From Pseudomonas kermanshahensis (GTDB lineage: Bacteria > Pseudomonadota > Gammaproteobacteria > Pseudomonadales > Pseudomonadaceae): DNA of 64,000 nucleotides. Location: positions 5,256,001-5,320,000 of the forward strand of contig NZ_JABWRY020000001.1 of assembly GCF_014269205.2 (NCBI RefSeq), given 5' to 3'. Below are positions 56,974-64,000 of the stretch, in pieces (the stretch's first letter is position 1; every line of letters begins with the position of its first letter). The notes below the pieces were generated by a model. It was not told the DNA's origin. It saw only the letters and a program-made list of their open reading frames with translations, and searched no databases. The position numbers and the translations under genes are program-made.

Positions 56974-58656
56974 ATGAAAGACAAACCGGCCAAAGGAACG
57001 CCAACGCTTCCCGCCACCAGCATGAACGTGCAAAACGCCATCCTCGGCCTGCGCGGTCGCGACCTGATTTCCACGTTGCGCAGTGTCGGCCGTCATGGCT
57101 TGCGCAACCCACTGCATACCGCCCGCCACCTGCTGGCCCTGAGTGGCCAGCTGGGCCGCGTGATGCTCGGCGACACCCCTTACCAGCCGAGCCCGCGAGA
57201 CACCCGCTTCAGCGACCCCACCTGGAGCCAGAACCCGTTCTACCGGCGCGGCCTGCAAGCCTACCTGGCCTGGCAGAAGCAGACCCGCCTGTGGATCGAT
57301 GAAAGCCACCTGGACCACGATGACCGCGCCCGCGCGCAGTTTCTGTTCACGCTGATCAACGATGCCCTGGCGCCCAGCAATTCGCTGCTCAACCCACTGG
57401 CCGTGAAGGAGCTGCTCAACACCGGCGGGCAAAGCCTGGTGCGTGGCGTGGCGCACTTGCTTGACGACTTGCGCCACAACGATGGCTTGCCTCGCCAGGT
57501 GGACGAACGCGCCTTCGAAGTGGGTGGCAACGTCGCGGCAACCCCCGGCGCCGTGGTGTTTCGCAACGAACTGCTGGAGCTGATCCAGTACCAGCCGATG
57601 AGCGAAAAACAGCACGCCCGCCCACTGCTGGTGGTGCCGCCGCAGATCAACAAGTTCTATATCTTCGACCTCAGCTCGACCAACAGTTTTGTCCAGTACA
57701 TGCTCAAGAACGGCCTGCAGGTGTTCATGGTCAGTTGGCGCAACCCCGACCCACGGCACCGCGAGTGGGGGCTGTCGAGCTACGTTCAGGCCCTGGAAGA
57801 GGCGCTTAACGCCTGCCGCAGCATCAGTGGCAACCGCGACCCCAACCTGATGGGCGCCTGCGCTGGCGGCCTGACCATGGCAGCGCTGCAAGGCCACCTG
57901 CAAGCCAAGCACCAGTTGCGCCGAGTGCGCAGCGCCACGTACCTGGTCAGCCTGCTGGACAGCAAGTTCGAAAGCCCCGCCAGCCTGTTCGCCGACGAGC
58001 AGACGATCGAGGCGGCCAAGCGCCGCTCGTACCAGCGCGGTGTGCTGGACGGCGCCGAGGTGGCGCGGATCTTCGCCTGGATGCGGCCCAACGACTTGAT
58101 CTGGAACTACTGGGTCAACAACTACCTGCTCGGCAAGACCCCGCCCGCCTTCGACATCCTCTACTGGAACGCCGACAGCACACGCCTGCCGGCGGCGCTG
58201 CATGGCGACCTGCTGGACTTCTTCAAGCACAACCCGCTGACCCACCCGGCAGGCCTTGAGGTGTGTGGCACGCCCATCGACCTAAAGCAGGTCGACCTCG
58301 ACAGTTTCACCGTGGCCGGCAGCAACGACCACATCACCCCGTGGGATGCCGTGTACCGCTCAGCCATGCTGCTAGGCGGCGACCGACGCTTCGTGCTGGC
58401 CAACAGCGGGCATATCCAGAGCATCATCAACCCACCTGGCAACCCCAAGGCCTACTACCTGGCCAACCCGAAGCTGTCCAGCGACCCGCGTGCCTGGTTC
58501 CACGACGCGCAACGCAGCGAAGGCAGTTGGTGGCCATTGTGGCTGGAGTGGGTCACCCCGCGCTCCGGCCCGCTGAAAGCGCCACGCACCACGCTTGGCA
58601 ATACCACATATCCGCCGCTGGGCCCTGCGCCAGGCACCTATGTCCTGACCCGATGA
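56974..58656 (+). CDS. phaC2: Medium-chain-length PHA synthase 2
   Basis: The protein has 560 residues from the ATG at 56974. It is a class II synthase paralogous to PhaC1 along its whole length. The nucleophile C296 is in GACAGGLTMAAL (A replaces S after C), with GSNDHITPWDAVY and ANSGHIQSIINPPG supplying the aspartate and histidine. In P. putida it contributes less to polymer yield than PhaC1 and has a slightly different chain-length preference. It is followed by phaD after 13 bases. Confidence 0.97.
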   Translation: MKDKPAKGTPTLPATSMNVQNAILGLRGRDLISTLRSVGRHGLRNPLHTARHLLALSGQLGRVMLGDTPYQPSPRDTRFSDPTWSQNPFYRRGLQAYLAWQKQTRLWIDESHLDHDDRARAQFLFTLINDALAPSNSLLNPLAVKELLNTGGQSLVRGVAHLLDDLRHNDGLPRQVDERAFEVGGNVAATPGAVVFRNELLELIQYQPMSEKQHARPLLVVPPQINKFYIFDLSSTNSFVQYMLKNGLQVFMVSWRNPDPRHREWGLSSYVQALEEALNACRSISGNRDPNLMGACAGGLTMAALQGHLQAKHQLRRVRSATYLVSLLDSKFESPASLFADEQTIEAAKRRSYQRGVLDGAEVARIFAWMRPNDLIWNYWVNNYLLGKTPPAFDILYWNADSTRLPAALHGDLLDFFKHNPLTHPAGLEVCGTPIDLKQVDLDSFTVAGSNDHITPWDAVYRSAMLLGGDRRFVLANSGHIQSIINPPGNPKAYYLANPKLSSDPRAWFHDAQRSEGSWWPLWLEWVTPRSGPLKAPRTTLGNTTYPPLGPAPGTYVLTR

Positions 58657-58669
58657 GCACACCGCCCGG

Positions 58670-59284
58670 ATGAAGACCCGCGACCGTATCCTTGAATGCG
58701 CCCTGCAACTGTTCAACCAGCAAGGCGAACCGAATGTCTCGACCTTGGAGATCGCCAACGAACTGGGCATCAGCCCTGGCAACCTGTACTACCACTTCCA
58801 TGGCAAGGAACCTGTGGTGCTGGGGCTTTTCGAGCGTTTCGAAGAGGCGCTGATGCCGCTGCTCGATCCACCGCTTGAAGTGCGCCTGGAGGCCGAGGAC
58901 TACTGGTTGTTCCTGCACTTGATCGTCGAGCGCATGGCCCAGTACCGCTTCCTGTTCCAGGACCTGTCCAACCTGACCGGGCGCCTGCCGAAGCTGGCCC
59001 GCGGCATGCGCAGCCTGATCAACGCACTGAAGCGAACCCTTGCCGCGTTACTGGCCAGCCTCAAGGGCCAGGGGCAAGTGGTGAGCGAAACCCAGGCGCT
59101 GGGGCAGTTGGTGGAGCAGATCACCCTGACACTGATGTTCTCGCTGGATTATCAGCGCGTGCTGGGGCGGGAGGGGGATGTGGGGATCGTGGTGTACCAG
59201 GTGATGATGCTGGTGGCGCCGCACCTGCAGGCCCAGGCCCGGGCGGCGGCGGAGCAGTTGGCGGTGCGGTATCTGGAGGGGTAG
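58670..59284 (+). CDS. phaD: PhaD, TetR-like activator of pha genes
   Basis: The protein has 204 residues from the ATG at 58670; no strong ribosome site precedes it, suggesting coupling with phaC2 (gap 13 bases). The N-terminal TetR-type helix-turn-helix is clear: RILECALQLFNQQGEPNVST, EIANELGISPGNLYYHFHGKE. The ligand domain is helical. In P. putida PhaD activates the phaC1 and phaI promoters in response to a fatty-acid-derived ligand. The conserved helix-turn-helix and cluster position make the call secure. A REP pair follows, between it and the convergent phaF. Confidence 0.96.
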   Translation: MKTRDRILECALQLFNQQGEPNVSTLEIANELGISPGNLYYHFHGKEPVVLGLFERFEEALMPLLDPPLEVRLEAEDYWLFLHLIVERMAQYRFLFQDLSNLTGRLPKLARGMRSLINALKRTLAALLASLKGQGQVVSETQALGQLVEQITLTLMFSLDYQRVLGREGDVGIVVYQVMMLVAPHLQAQARAAAEQLAVRYLEG

Positions 59285-59301
59285 TGCCGCATCGGCGGTG
59301 C

Positions 59302-59397
59302 CCTCTTCGCGGGGCAAGCCCGCTCCCACAGAGACCCAGCTCAGGGTTTGCAAGCTGAGCTGAATCTGTGGGAGCGGGCTTGCCCCGCGAAGAAGGC
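59302..59397. repeat. REP element pair (type CGCGGGGCAAGCCCGC)
   Basis: CCTCTTCGCGGGGCAAGCCC and its inverted partner ending CCCCGCGAAGAAGGC lie between convergent phaD and phaF. The spacer contains the dyad CAGCTCA / TGAGCTG. Confidence 0.92.
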
Positions 59398-59406
59398 GAC
59401 GCGGGA

Positions 59407-60207
59407 CTAGATCAGGGTCCCGGTGCCGGTCGCTGCCGACGGTGTGCTGCTGGCCGGGGCCGCGCTTGGCGCTGGCGCTGCAGCTGTAGCAGTCGGAGCC
59501 GGTGCCGCACTGGCCGCAGGTGCTGCCGGTTTGGCGGCGGCCGGTTTGGCCGGGGCCTTCTTCACTGCCGGTTTCTTCGCCGCTGCAGGCTTGGCCGCAA
59601 CAGGCTTGGCAGCGGGTTTGGCAGCAGGTTTGGCCGCAGGCTTGGCAGCAGCGGTTTTCGCAGCAGGTTTAGCCGCTGGTTTTGCCGCAGCCGCTTTGGC
59701 CGCCGGCTTGGCTGCTGCGGTTTTCGCAGCAGGTTTGGCAGGCGCCTTGGCCAGTGGTTTGGCAGCGGCCTTGCTCGCTGCCGCCTTCGAGATCGGCGTG
59801 ACCGAGGCACCGGTCAGTTTCTCGATCTGCTTGGTCAGGCTGTCCACTTGCTGGTGCAGCGCCTTGATCTCATTGCGGCTTGGTACGCCCAGGCGCGAAA
59901 TGGCGCTGTTCAGGCGCTTGTCGAAGGCTTCTTCAAGCTCGCTCCACTTGCCCAGCGCGCGATCTTTCACGCCGGACACGCGCGACGTGGTCGAAGCCTT
60001 GGCGCTATCAGCCACGTCTTCGGCGGTCTTCTTCGCCTGCTTCTCGGCCTTCTCGCCGTCCTTCACCAGCGTATCGAACAGCTTCGGGCCGTCCTGGTCG
60101 ATCTTCGAATAGATCCCCAGGCCCGCCAGCCAGATCTTGCGGGAGTACTTCTCGATCCCGCCGACCCAGGAGCTGCTTTCTTTGTCGGAATTCTTCTTGC
60201 CAGCCAT
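59407..60207 (-). CDS. phaF: PhaF granule-associated phasin with histone-H1-like tail
   Basis: The protein has 266 residues from the ATG at 60207, with AAGGAG upstream; the longer reading overlaps phaI and is rejected. Residues of about 1-140 are a phasin domain (SRKIWLAGLGIYSKIDQDG, KWSELEEAFDKRLNSAISRLG, then a short leucine-zipper-like coil ALHQQVDSLTKQIEKL) that binds granules. The tail, about 150-266, is built of AAKP / KPAAK-type repeats and binds DNA non-specifically, helping granule segregation in P. putida. The phaI stop (TAA) lies within its ribosome-site region, so translation is probably coupled. Confidence 0.97.
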   Translation of the reverse strand: MAGKKNSDKESSSWVGGIEKYSRKIWLAGLGIYSKIDQDGPKLFDTLVKDGEKAEKQAKKTAEDVADSAKASTTSRVSGVKDRALGKWSELEEAFDKRLNSAISRLGVPSRNEIKALHQQVDSLTKQIEKLTGASVTPISKAAASKAAAKPLAKAPAKPAAKTAAAKPAAKAAAAKPAAKPAAKTAAAKPAAKPAAKPAAKPVAAKPAAAKKPAVKKAPAKPAAAKPAAPAASAAPAPTATAAAPAPSAAPASSTPSAATGTGTLI

Positions 60208-60217
60208 CCTGCTCTCC

Positions 60218-60637
60218 TTATGGTTTGTGCGCGACGCGCTCAAGCAGCTCGTGCAGCTGTTCAAGCTTGATGGACAACGCCTCAACGTCATGTTTAGACG
60301 GAATGCCAAGGCGATTCAAGGCGCGACCAACCCGTGCGTCGAAAGCTTTTTCGATCTTGTCGAGTTGAACTTCGACCTTGCCGCGTACGCGGCTGACTTC
60401 CTGGGTCGCTTCATCCAGCTGGTTATTGGCCGCATCGAGCTCTTTGTCGATGCGCTTCTTGCCACGTTTTTCAACGCCTTCGCCGGCTTTGACCAGCTCG
60501 TTGAAATACTCGGAACCTTCCTGGCCGACGCGGGCATAGGCGCCGATACCTGCCAGCCAGATCTTGCGCGCATAACCGCGCACTTCGCCCAGGGTGCCTG
60601 GGGCATCGTCCTTTTTCTTCACATTCACTTTGGCCAT
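60218..60637 (-). CDS. phaI: PhaI granule-associated phasin
   Basis: The protein has 139 residues from the ATG at 60637, with GAGGTA upstream. It is a short phasin homologous to the N-terminal part of PhaF: RKIWLAGIGAYARVGQEGSE, NELVKAGEGVEKRGKKRID, KIEKAFDARVGRALNRLGIPS and a C-terminal coil (LSIKLEQLHELLERV). It coats medium-chain-length PHA granules. It is the first gene of the phaI-phaF unit, transcribed towards phaD and known to be activated by PhaD. Confidence 0.96.
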   Translation of the reverse strand: MAKVNVKKKDDAPGTLGEVRGYARKIWLAGIGAYARVGQEGSEYFNELVKAGEGVEKRGKKRIDKELDAANNQLDEATQEVSRVRGKVEVQLDKIEKAFDARVGRALNRLGIPSKHDVEALSIKLEQLHELLERVAHKP

Positions 60638-60825
60638 GCTCTGTACCTCATGCTCATGAGTGGAGAGGAACTGCCCATGGAGGTTGGGCTTGAGCATAAG
60701 GTAGGGAAGAAAATTAGAAACCTCACCCTAAGCTCACGCGGCATAAGGGGGCCAAACATGTACCGCCGCCGCCGCAGGCATCGGCGCTAGCGTGCGAGCA
60801 TTCCCGCCACCGGAGCTCACACCTC

Positions 60826-63800
60826 ATGCCTGCGTCCCCGCCCCTGCAACCCACCACGTTCAAGCAACGGGTAGCCAGCCAATTCGCCCAACGCCCCACG
60901 CTGCGCGAGGTGGTTGCCAAGGCCGGCTTGACGATCCTGGCCAACCGCTACCCCTGGATCACCCGCAACCACCCGCAGTTGCAGTCCCTCGAGCCCTTCA
61001 CGCTCATCCACAGCGCAGGCAAGCAACCGGCACAGGTCTCCCTGGTAAACACCCTGCTCGACCATTTTTTGACGGGCAAAGGCATGGCCCTCACGCGCAC
61101 AGACGTGCTCAGCATTGCGCCGCCCCTGCCCTTTCTGCCGCAGGCAGCAGGTGTCGGCCCAAACGCCCAGCCCGAAGTCAGCCTGAACATGGCCAACCTC
61201 AACCGCGACTTCGATGAACTGTTAGCGGCCCTGACCGAAGCCTTTCAGCAAGCGCAGATTGGTTTCTGGGCTGCAAGCGACGCCACATCGGGCCTATCCC
61301 ATGTGCACAGGTTGGCGCAGACCTTGAAGGCCGCCCTGCTGCTAGGCGTGGAACGGCAGGGCTTGTCCGAACCGGTGAAAGCCGTGCTGTATGGCGTGGT
61401 CAACGGCACTGCCAGCGCCCTGGCGATCAACCGGCTGCAGGTCACCCTCGATGAGCATCCACCCCAGGCCTTACCGGACCTGTTGATCATCGCCGAGGCT
61501 GGGATGGTGCTGTGGTGCAAACCTTCAGGCACGGTGCGCAGCTACGTTGACCTTGCGGCCTTCGCCGAGGCCCTTCGCGACGCACTGGCGCAGCAGTATC
61601 AATTCGACACGCTGCGCTGGGCACAGCAACCGCTGAACACAGACCCGTTCGCTTTCCAGTCCACTGAACTACTCAATGGCATCCTCGACAGGGTCGGCCG
61701 CCTGCGGTTGTCCACGCTCACCAGCGTCCCCGCGCTTGAGGAGGCCTTCAGCACGTTGAGCGACCCTTCGTCCCATTTCCTCGACCTGCCCCTGCCAAGT
61801 ACCGAGCAGCCACTGCTAAGCCTGCCCACCTGGCTGAACCAAGCAGACAGCACCGGCCACCTGCTGTACGCCGAAGCCCTGCTGGAGCTCGCCGCCAGCC
61901 AGGCCCACGCCCAGGGCAGGACGTCCCTCGATGCGATAGAACCCCTGGGCCGCTATGCCGCTCGCCGGCTGCGCGAACAGATGCACGCGGACTTCCCAGC
62001 CGAAACACCACAGGACCCCGACCAGCTGCTCGTGCAGATCTCGGTGGTGGTACCGCTGTCGTCGTCCGGCCCCGCGCAATTGAATTACCTGAAAAGCATG
62101 ACCCTGACGGAACTGGCCATTGCACGCCTGCACACGGGCAGCGACGAAGTGGCGTCCGGCCTGCTCGACACCCACGCACGGCCTCTGGGCAGCTGGCTGA
62201 ACCTGGATTACGTCAACCGCTTGATCTCGACCGTGGATGTCGGCGGGCGTTACCCCGCTTATGTTGCCCACCAACTGCAAGACGCCACGCTCAAGGCCAG
62301 CCGCCTCCAGCGCCATGCCACGGAATGGCGCAGCACCCTGCAGTTCGCCGCGCTCAGGGCCAGGATCGAAACCAAGCTCAGCGCACAGGCCTGCCAGGCA
62401 ATCGTCGATTTCTGCCGTGCCAATCACGCGTCACCTGATGCGCTCAGCATTTCACCGCTGGCGTTTCTGCCTGCACCGGGTGCCTCTGAAGGCAACACGG
62501 TGCATGGCATGTTCCTGATCAAGGTAAAGGCCAACCAGCGCTGGGTCCTGTATCGCCCCCTGTTCGCGGATGACGCCGTGGCGGAGTTTGCCAGCCTGGA
62601 CAGTTTGATGGCGCAGATACGGGCTGATCAGGCGTTGCAGCAACAGCTGCTGGCCTGGATGGATGACGACGCCAGGGGCATCTACCAGCACGGCGGATTC
62701 GAACGTCCGCACCTGCATAGCCGCCTGTCGGTCCTGGCGCACTTGATTGGCACGCAGTCGGCGTTGGTAGACACGCTAGTGGAACGCCTCAGGGTCCCTG
62801 TTACAGCCGTTCACACACCTTGGCTGGACGATTTGGACAACCACCTCTACAACGCACGCATTCGGACAATGCTACTGCTGGCCTCCCGGCAGAGCCGCTC
62901 GAATGCGCAACAGCGCTGGGCCTTGATCGTGCAGGGCGGCTGGGTTCTGTTCAACACGGTCACGCCCCTGCTGCGTGGCCCTGCGGCCATGCTGGCCTGG
63001 CTGGTCGCCGCCGTGGCAACGCTCAAGGATGACCTGCCCGCCCTGTCCGATGGCAGCGCAGAGGAAAAGGCCTTGGCAGCGGCAGATGTGCTGACCAACC
63101 TGGCCCTGTTGTTGATGCAGGGCCCCACAGCCCCAACGCATGCGGGGGTCAGCTCGGCAGCGGTGGACGCCATGGCCCTGGAGGGCCCCGCCCGCAGAGC
63201 ACCCTCCACGCCGGTAACCGTTGAGGCACCCAAGACAGCGGACTGGGTCGAGCCCCACCAGGCGCAACGCCCCGGCCACGTCAGTGTGAGCCGTTGGCAC
63301 AACAGCCAGCGGGTGGGCAATTTGCCCTCCCACGCCCGCCAGCGCCTGGGCGAACTGCGCGCAGGCGTTTCCCTGCAAGGCCATGCGGCTGAAACACAAG
63401 GCCGCCTGCGCGGGCTGTACAAGGTGCAAGAGCGGCTCTACGTGAACCTGCAGGACGTGGCCTACGAGGTGCAGGAAACCTGGGGCGGAATCCAGATCAT
63501 CGGCCCGGACACCAGCCAAGGCGAATGGCACACACGTTGGGGCGGCGCGCCCGACGGCTATTACATCGTCGGACGCGAACGCAGTAAAGGCCCTTGGCTG
63601 CGGCGCTGGAATGACGAATGGGTCCTGGACTTGCACTTGGCCGGCGGCATGCCAAGAACCCGCGAAGCCGTCACCGCGCAGAATCGCCAGCACTACGATG
63701 CACTGCAAACGACCGGTCAAGCCAACCAGGACAAACTGACCCAGCTCGAGCCCTTCATGGAGCGCAACCGCATCGAGCTTGAAGCCTTTGACGACGAGGC

Positions 63801-64000
63801 GGCTGCGTTCAGCCTGGCGTTCAAAGCGTTGCCCAACCCCGACGTCAAGGCACTTCCGCCGGCGCTCCGGGTGCAGCGCCAGGCAGTGCTGGAAATGCGC
63901 AGGCAGCACCTACCGCAGATCGCCGCGGGGTCGCTGTACCTCGAAAAGCAGGCCAGCTTGCTGCATGCCAACGCCGACCTCTACCGGCAGATGCTCGAGC
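60826..64000 (+). CDS. Giant DUF6543 / dermonecrotic-toxin-like protein, N-terminal part (3' end beyond window)
   Basis: The frame starts at the ATG at 60826 (GGAG about 10 bases upstream; the upstream frame closes at 60693-60701) and stays open for at least 1058 codons to the window end. The first 600 residues are largely helical with a DYVNRLISTVDVGGRYPAYV region and VDFCRANHASPDAL, features I associate with the large DUF6543/dermonecrotic-toxin-type proteins of Pseudomonas. A hydrophobic stretch follows (about 703-730, WVLFNTVTPLLRGPAAMLAW), then a beta-rich part with RLYVNLQDVAYEV and APDGYYIVGRE. No signal peptide. Family members often end in leucine-rich repeats and a NEL-type ligase domain; that part is not visible. 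Function unassigned. Confidence 0.7.
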   Translation, partial: MPASPPLQPTTFKQRVASQFAQRPTLREVVAKAGLTILANRYPWITRNHPQLQSLEPFTLIHSAGKQPAQVSLVNTLLDHFLTGKGMALTRTDVLSIAPPLPFLPQAAGVGPNAQPEVSLNMANLNRDFDELLAALTEAFQQAQIGFWAASDATSGLSHVHRLAQTLKAALLLGVERQGLSEPVKAVLYGVVNGTASALAINRLQVTLDEHPPQALPDLLIIAEAGMVLWCKPSGTVRSYVDLAAFAEALRDALAQQYQFDTLRWAQQPLNTDPFAFQSTELLNGILDRVGRLRLSTLTSVPALEEAFSTLSDPSSHFLDLPLPSTEQPLLSLPTWLNQADSTGHLLYAEALLELAASQAHAQGRTSLDAIEPLGRYAARRLREQMHADFPAETPQDPDQLLVQISVVVPLSSSGPAQLNYLKSMTLTELAIARLHTGSDEVASGLLDTHARPLGSWLNLDYVNRLISTVDVGGRYPAYVAHQLQDATLKASRLQRHATEWRSTLQFAALRARIETKLSAQACQAIVDFCRANHASPDALSISPLAFLPAPGASEGNTVHGMFLIKVKANQRWVLYRPLFADDAVAEFASLDSLMAQIRADQALQQQLLAWMDDDARGIYQHGGFERPHLHSRLSVLAHLIGTQSALVDTLVERLRVPVTAVHTPWLDDLDNHLYNARIRTMLLLASRQSRSNAQQRWALIVQGGWVLFNTVTPLLRGPAAMLAWLVAAVATLKDDLPALSDGSAEEKALAAADVLTNLALLLMQGPTAPTHAGVSSAAVDAMALEGPARRAPSTPVTVEAPKTADWVEPHQAQRPGHVSVSRWHNSQRVGNLPSHARQRLGELRAGVSLQGHAAETQGRLRGLYKVQERLYVNLQDVAYEVQETWGGIQIIGPDTSQGEWHTRWGGAPDGYYIVGRERSKGPWLRRWNDEWVLDLHLAGGMPRTREAVTAQNRQHYDALQTTGQANQDKLTQLEPFMERNRIELEAFDDEAAAFSLAFKALPNPDVKALPPALRVQRQAVLEMRRQHLPQIAAGSLYLEKQASLLHANADLYRQMLE

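Overview
The window is chromosomal DNA from a fluorescent pseudomonad, almost certainly the Pseudomonas putida group. The evidence is high GC, the medium-chain-length PHA cluster phaC1-phaZ-phaC2-phaD with convergent phaI-phaF, the gene order pilGHIJ-chpA-chpC / gshB-tonB-yqgE-ruvX-pyrRBC', and many intergenic palindromes of the 35-bp P. putida REP type. From memory the order matches the region of strain KT2440 that carries sahH and the pha genes; no database was consulted. No prophage, insertion sequence, CRISPR array, rRNA or tRNA was seen.

Layout. 1-5.6 kb: tail of a YccS-like membrane protein, an orphan substrate-binding protein, ElaA acetyltransferase, a winged-helix protein, a YgjP-like metalloprotease and a receiver-PAS-GGDEF-EAL protein. 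5.8-12.1 kb (minus strand): central carbon genes tktA, epd, pgk, fda, with two small lipoproteins inserted between pgk and fda. 12.3-24.8 kb: the S-adenosylmethionine cycle, interrupted by unrelated genes. It contains an ArsR-methyltransferase fusion regulator behind a long palindrome, metK, then ligB, a DUF1090 protein, a c'-type cytochrome, mltA, a MAPEG protein, a drug/metabolite exporter, a cation/proton antiporter and a thioesterase, then an S-adenosylhomocysteine riboswitch, ahcY and metF. 24.9-36 kb: a putative glycosyltransferase, a second orphan binding protein, rhlE, a yceI-cytochrome b561 pair, an exported flavoprotein with a histone-H1-like tail, an unknown gene, bioA, rsmE and a hemolysin III family membrane protein.

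36.2-45 kb (minus strand): a compact Pil-Chp chemosensory operon, pilG-pilH-pilI-pilJ-chpA-chpC, lacking pilK and chpB. 45.2-54 kb (plus strand): gshB, a tonB3-like gene, yqgE-ruvX, pyrR-pyrB-pyrC' (the last an inactive dihydroorotase needed structurally by aspartate transcarbamoylase), hslV-hslU and a DUF971 gene. 54.3-60.6 kb: the PHA cluster, with two synthases flanking the depolymerase, the TetR-like activator PhaD, and the convergent phasins PhaI and PhaF. 60.8 kb to the end: an open giant ORF (at least 1058 codons) resembling the large DUF6543 / dermonecrotic-toxin-like proteins of Pseudomonas.

The most interesting signals are these: two independent predicted S-adenosylhomocysteine-sensing controls on one pathway (riboswitch on ahcY, palindrome plus ArsR-methyltransferase before metK); a visible switch model in the riboswitch leader; the giant toxin-like ORF beside the PHA genes; a shortened ChpA with a threonine in place of one phosphotransfer histidine; and an exported amine-oxidase-like protein with an Ala/Lys/Pro tail carrying a duplicated short motif.
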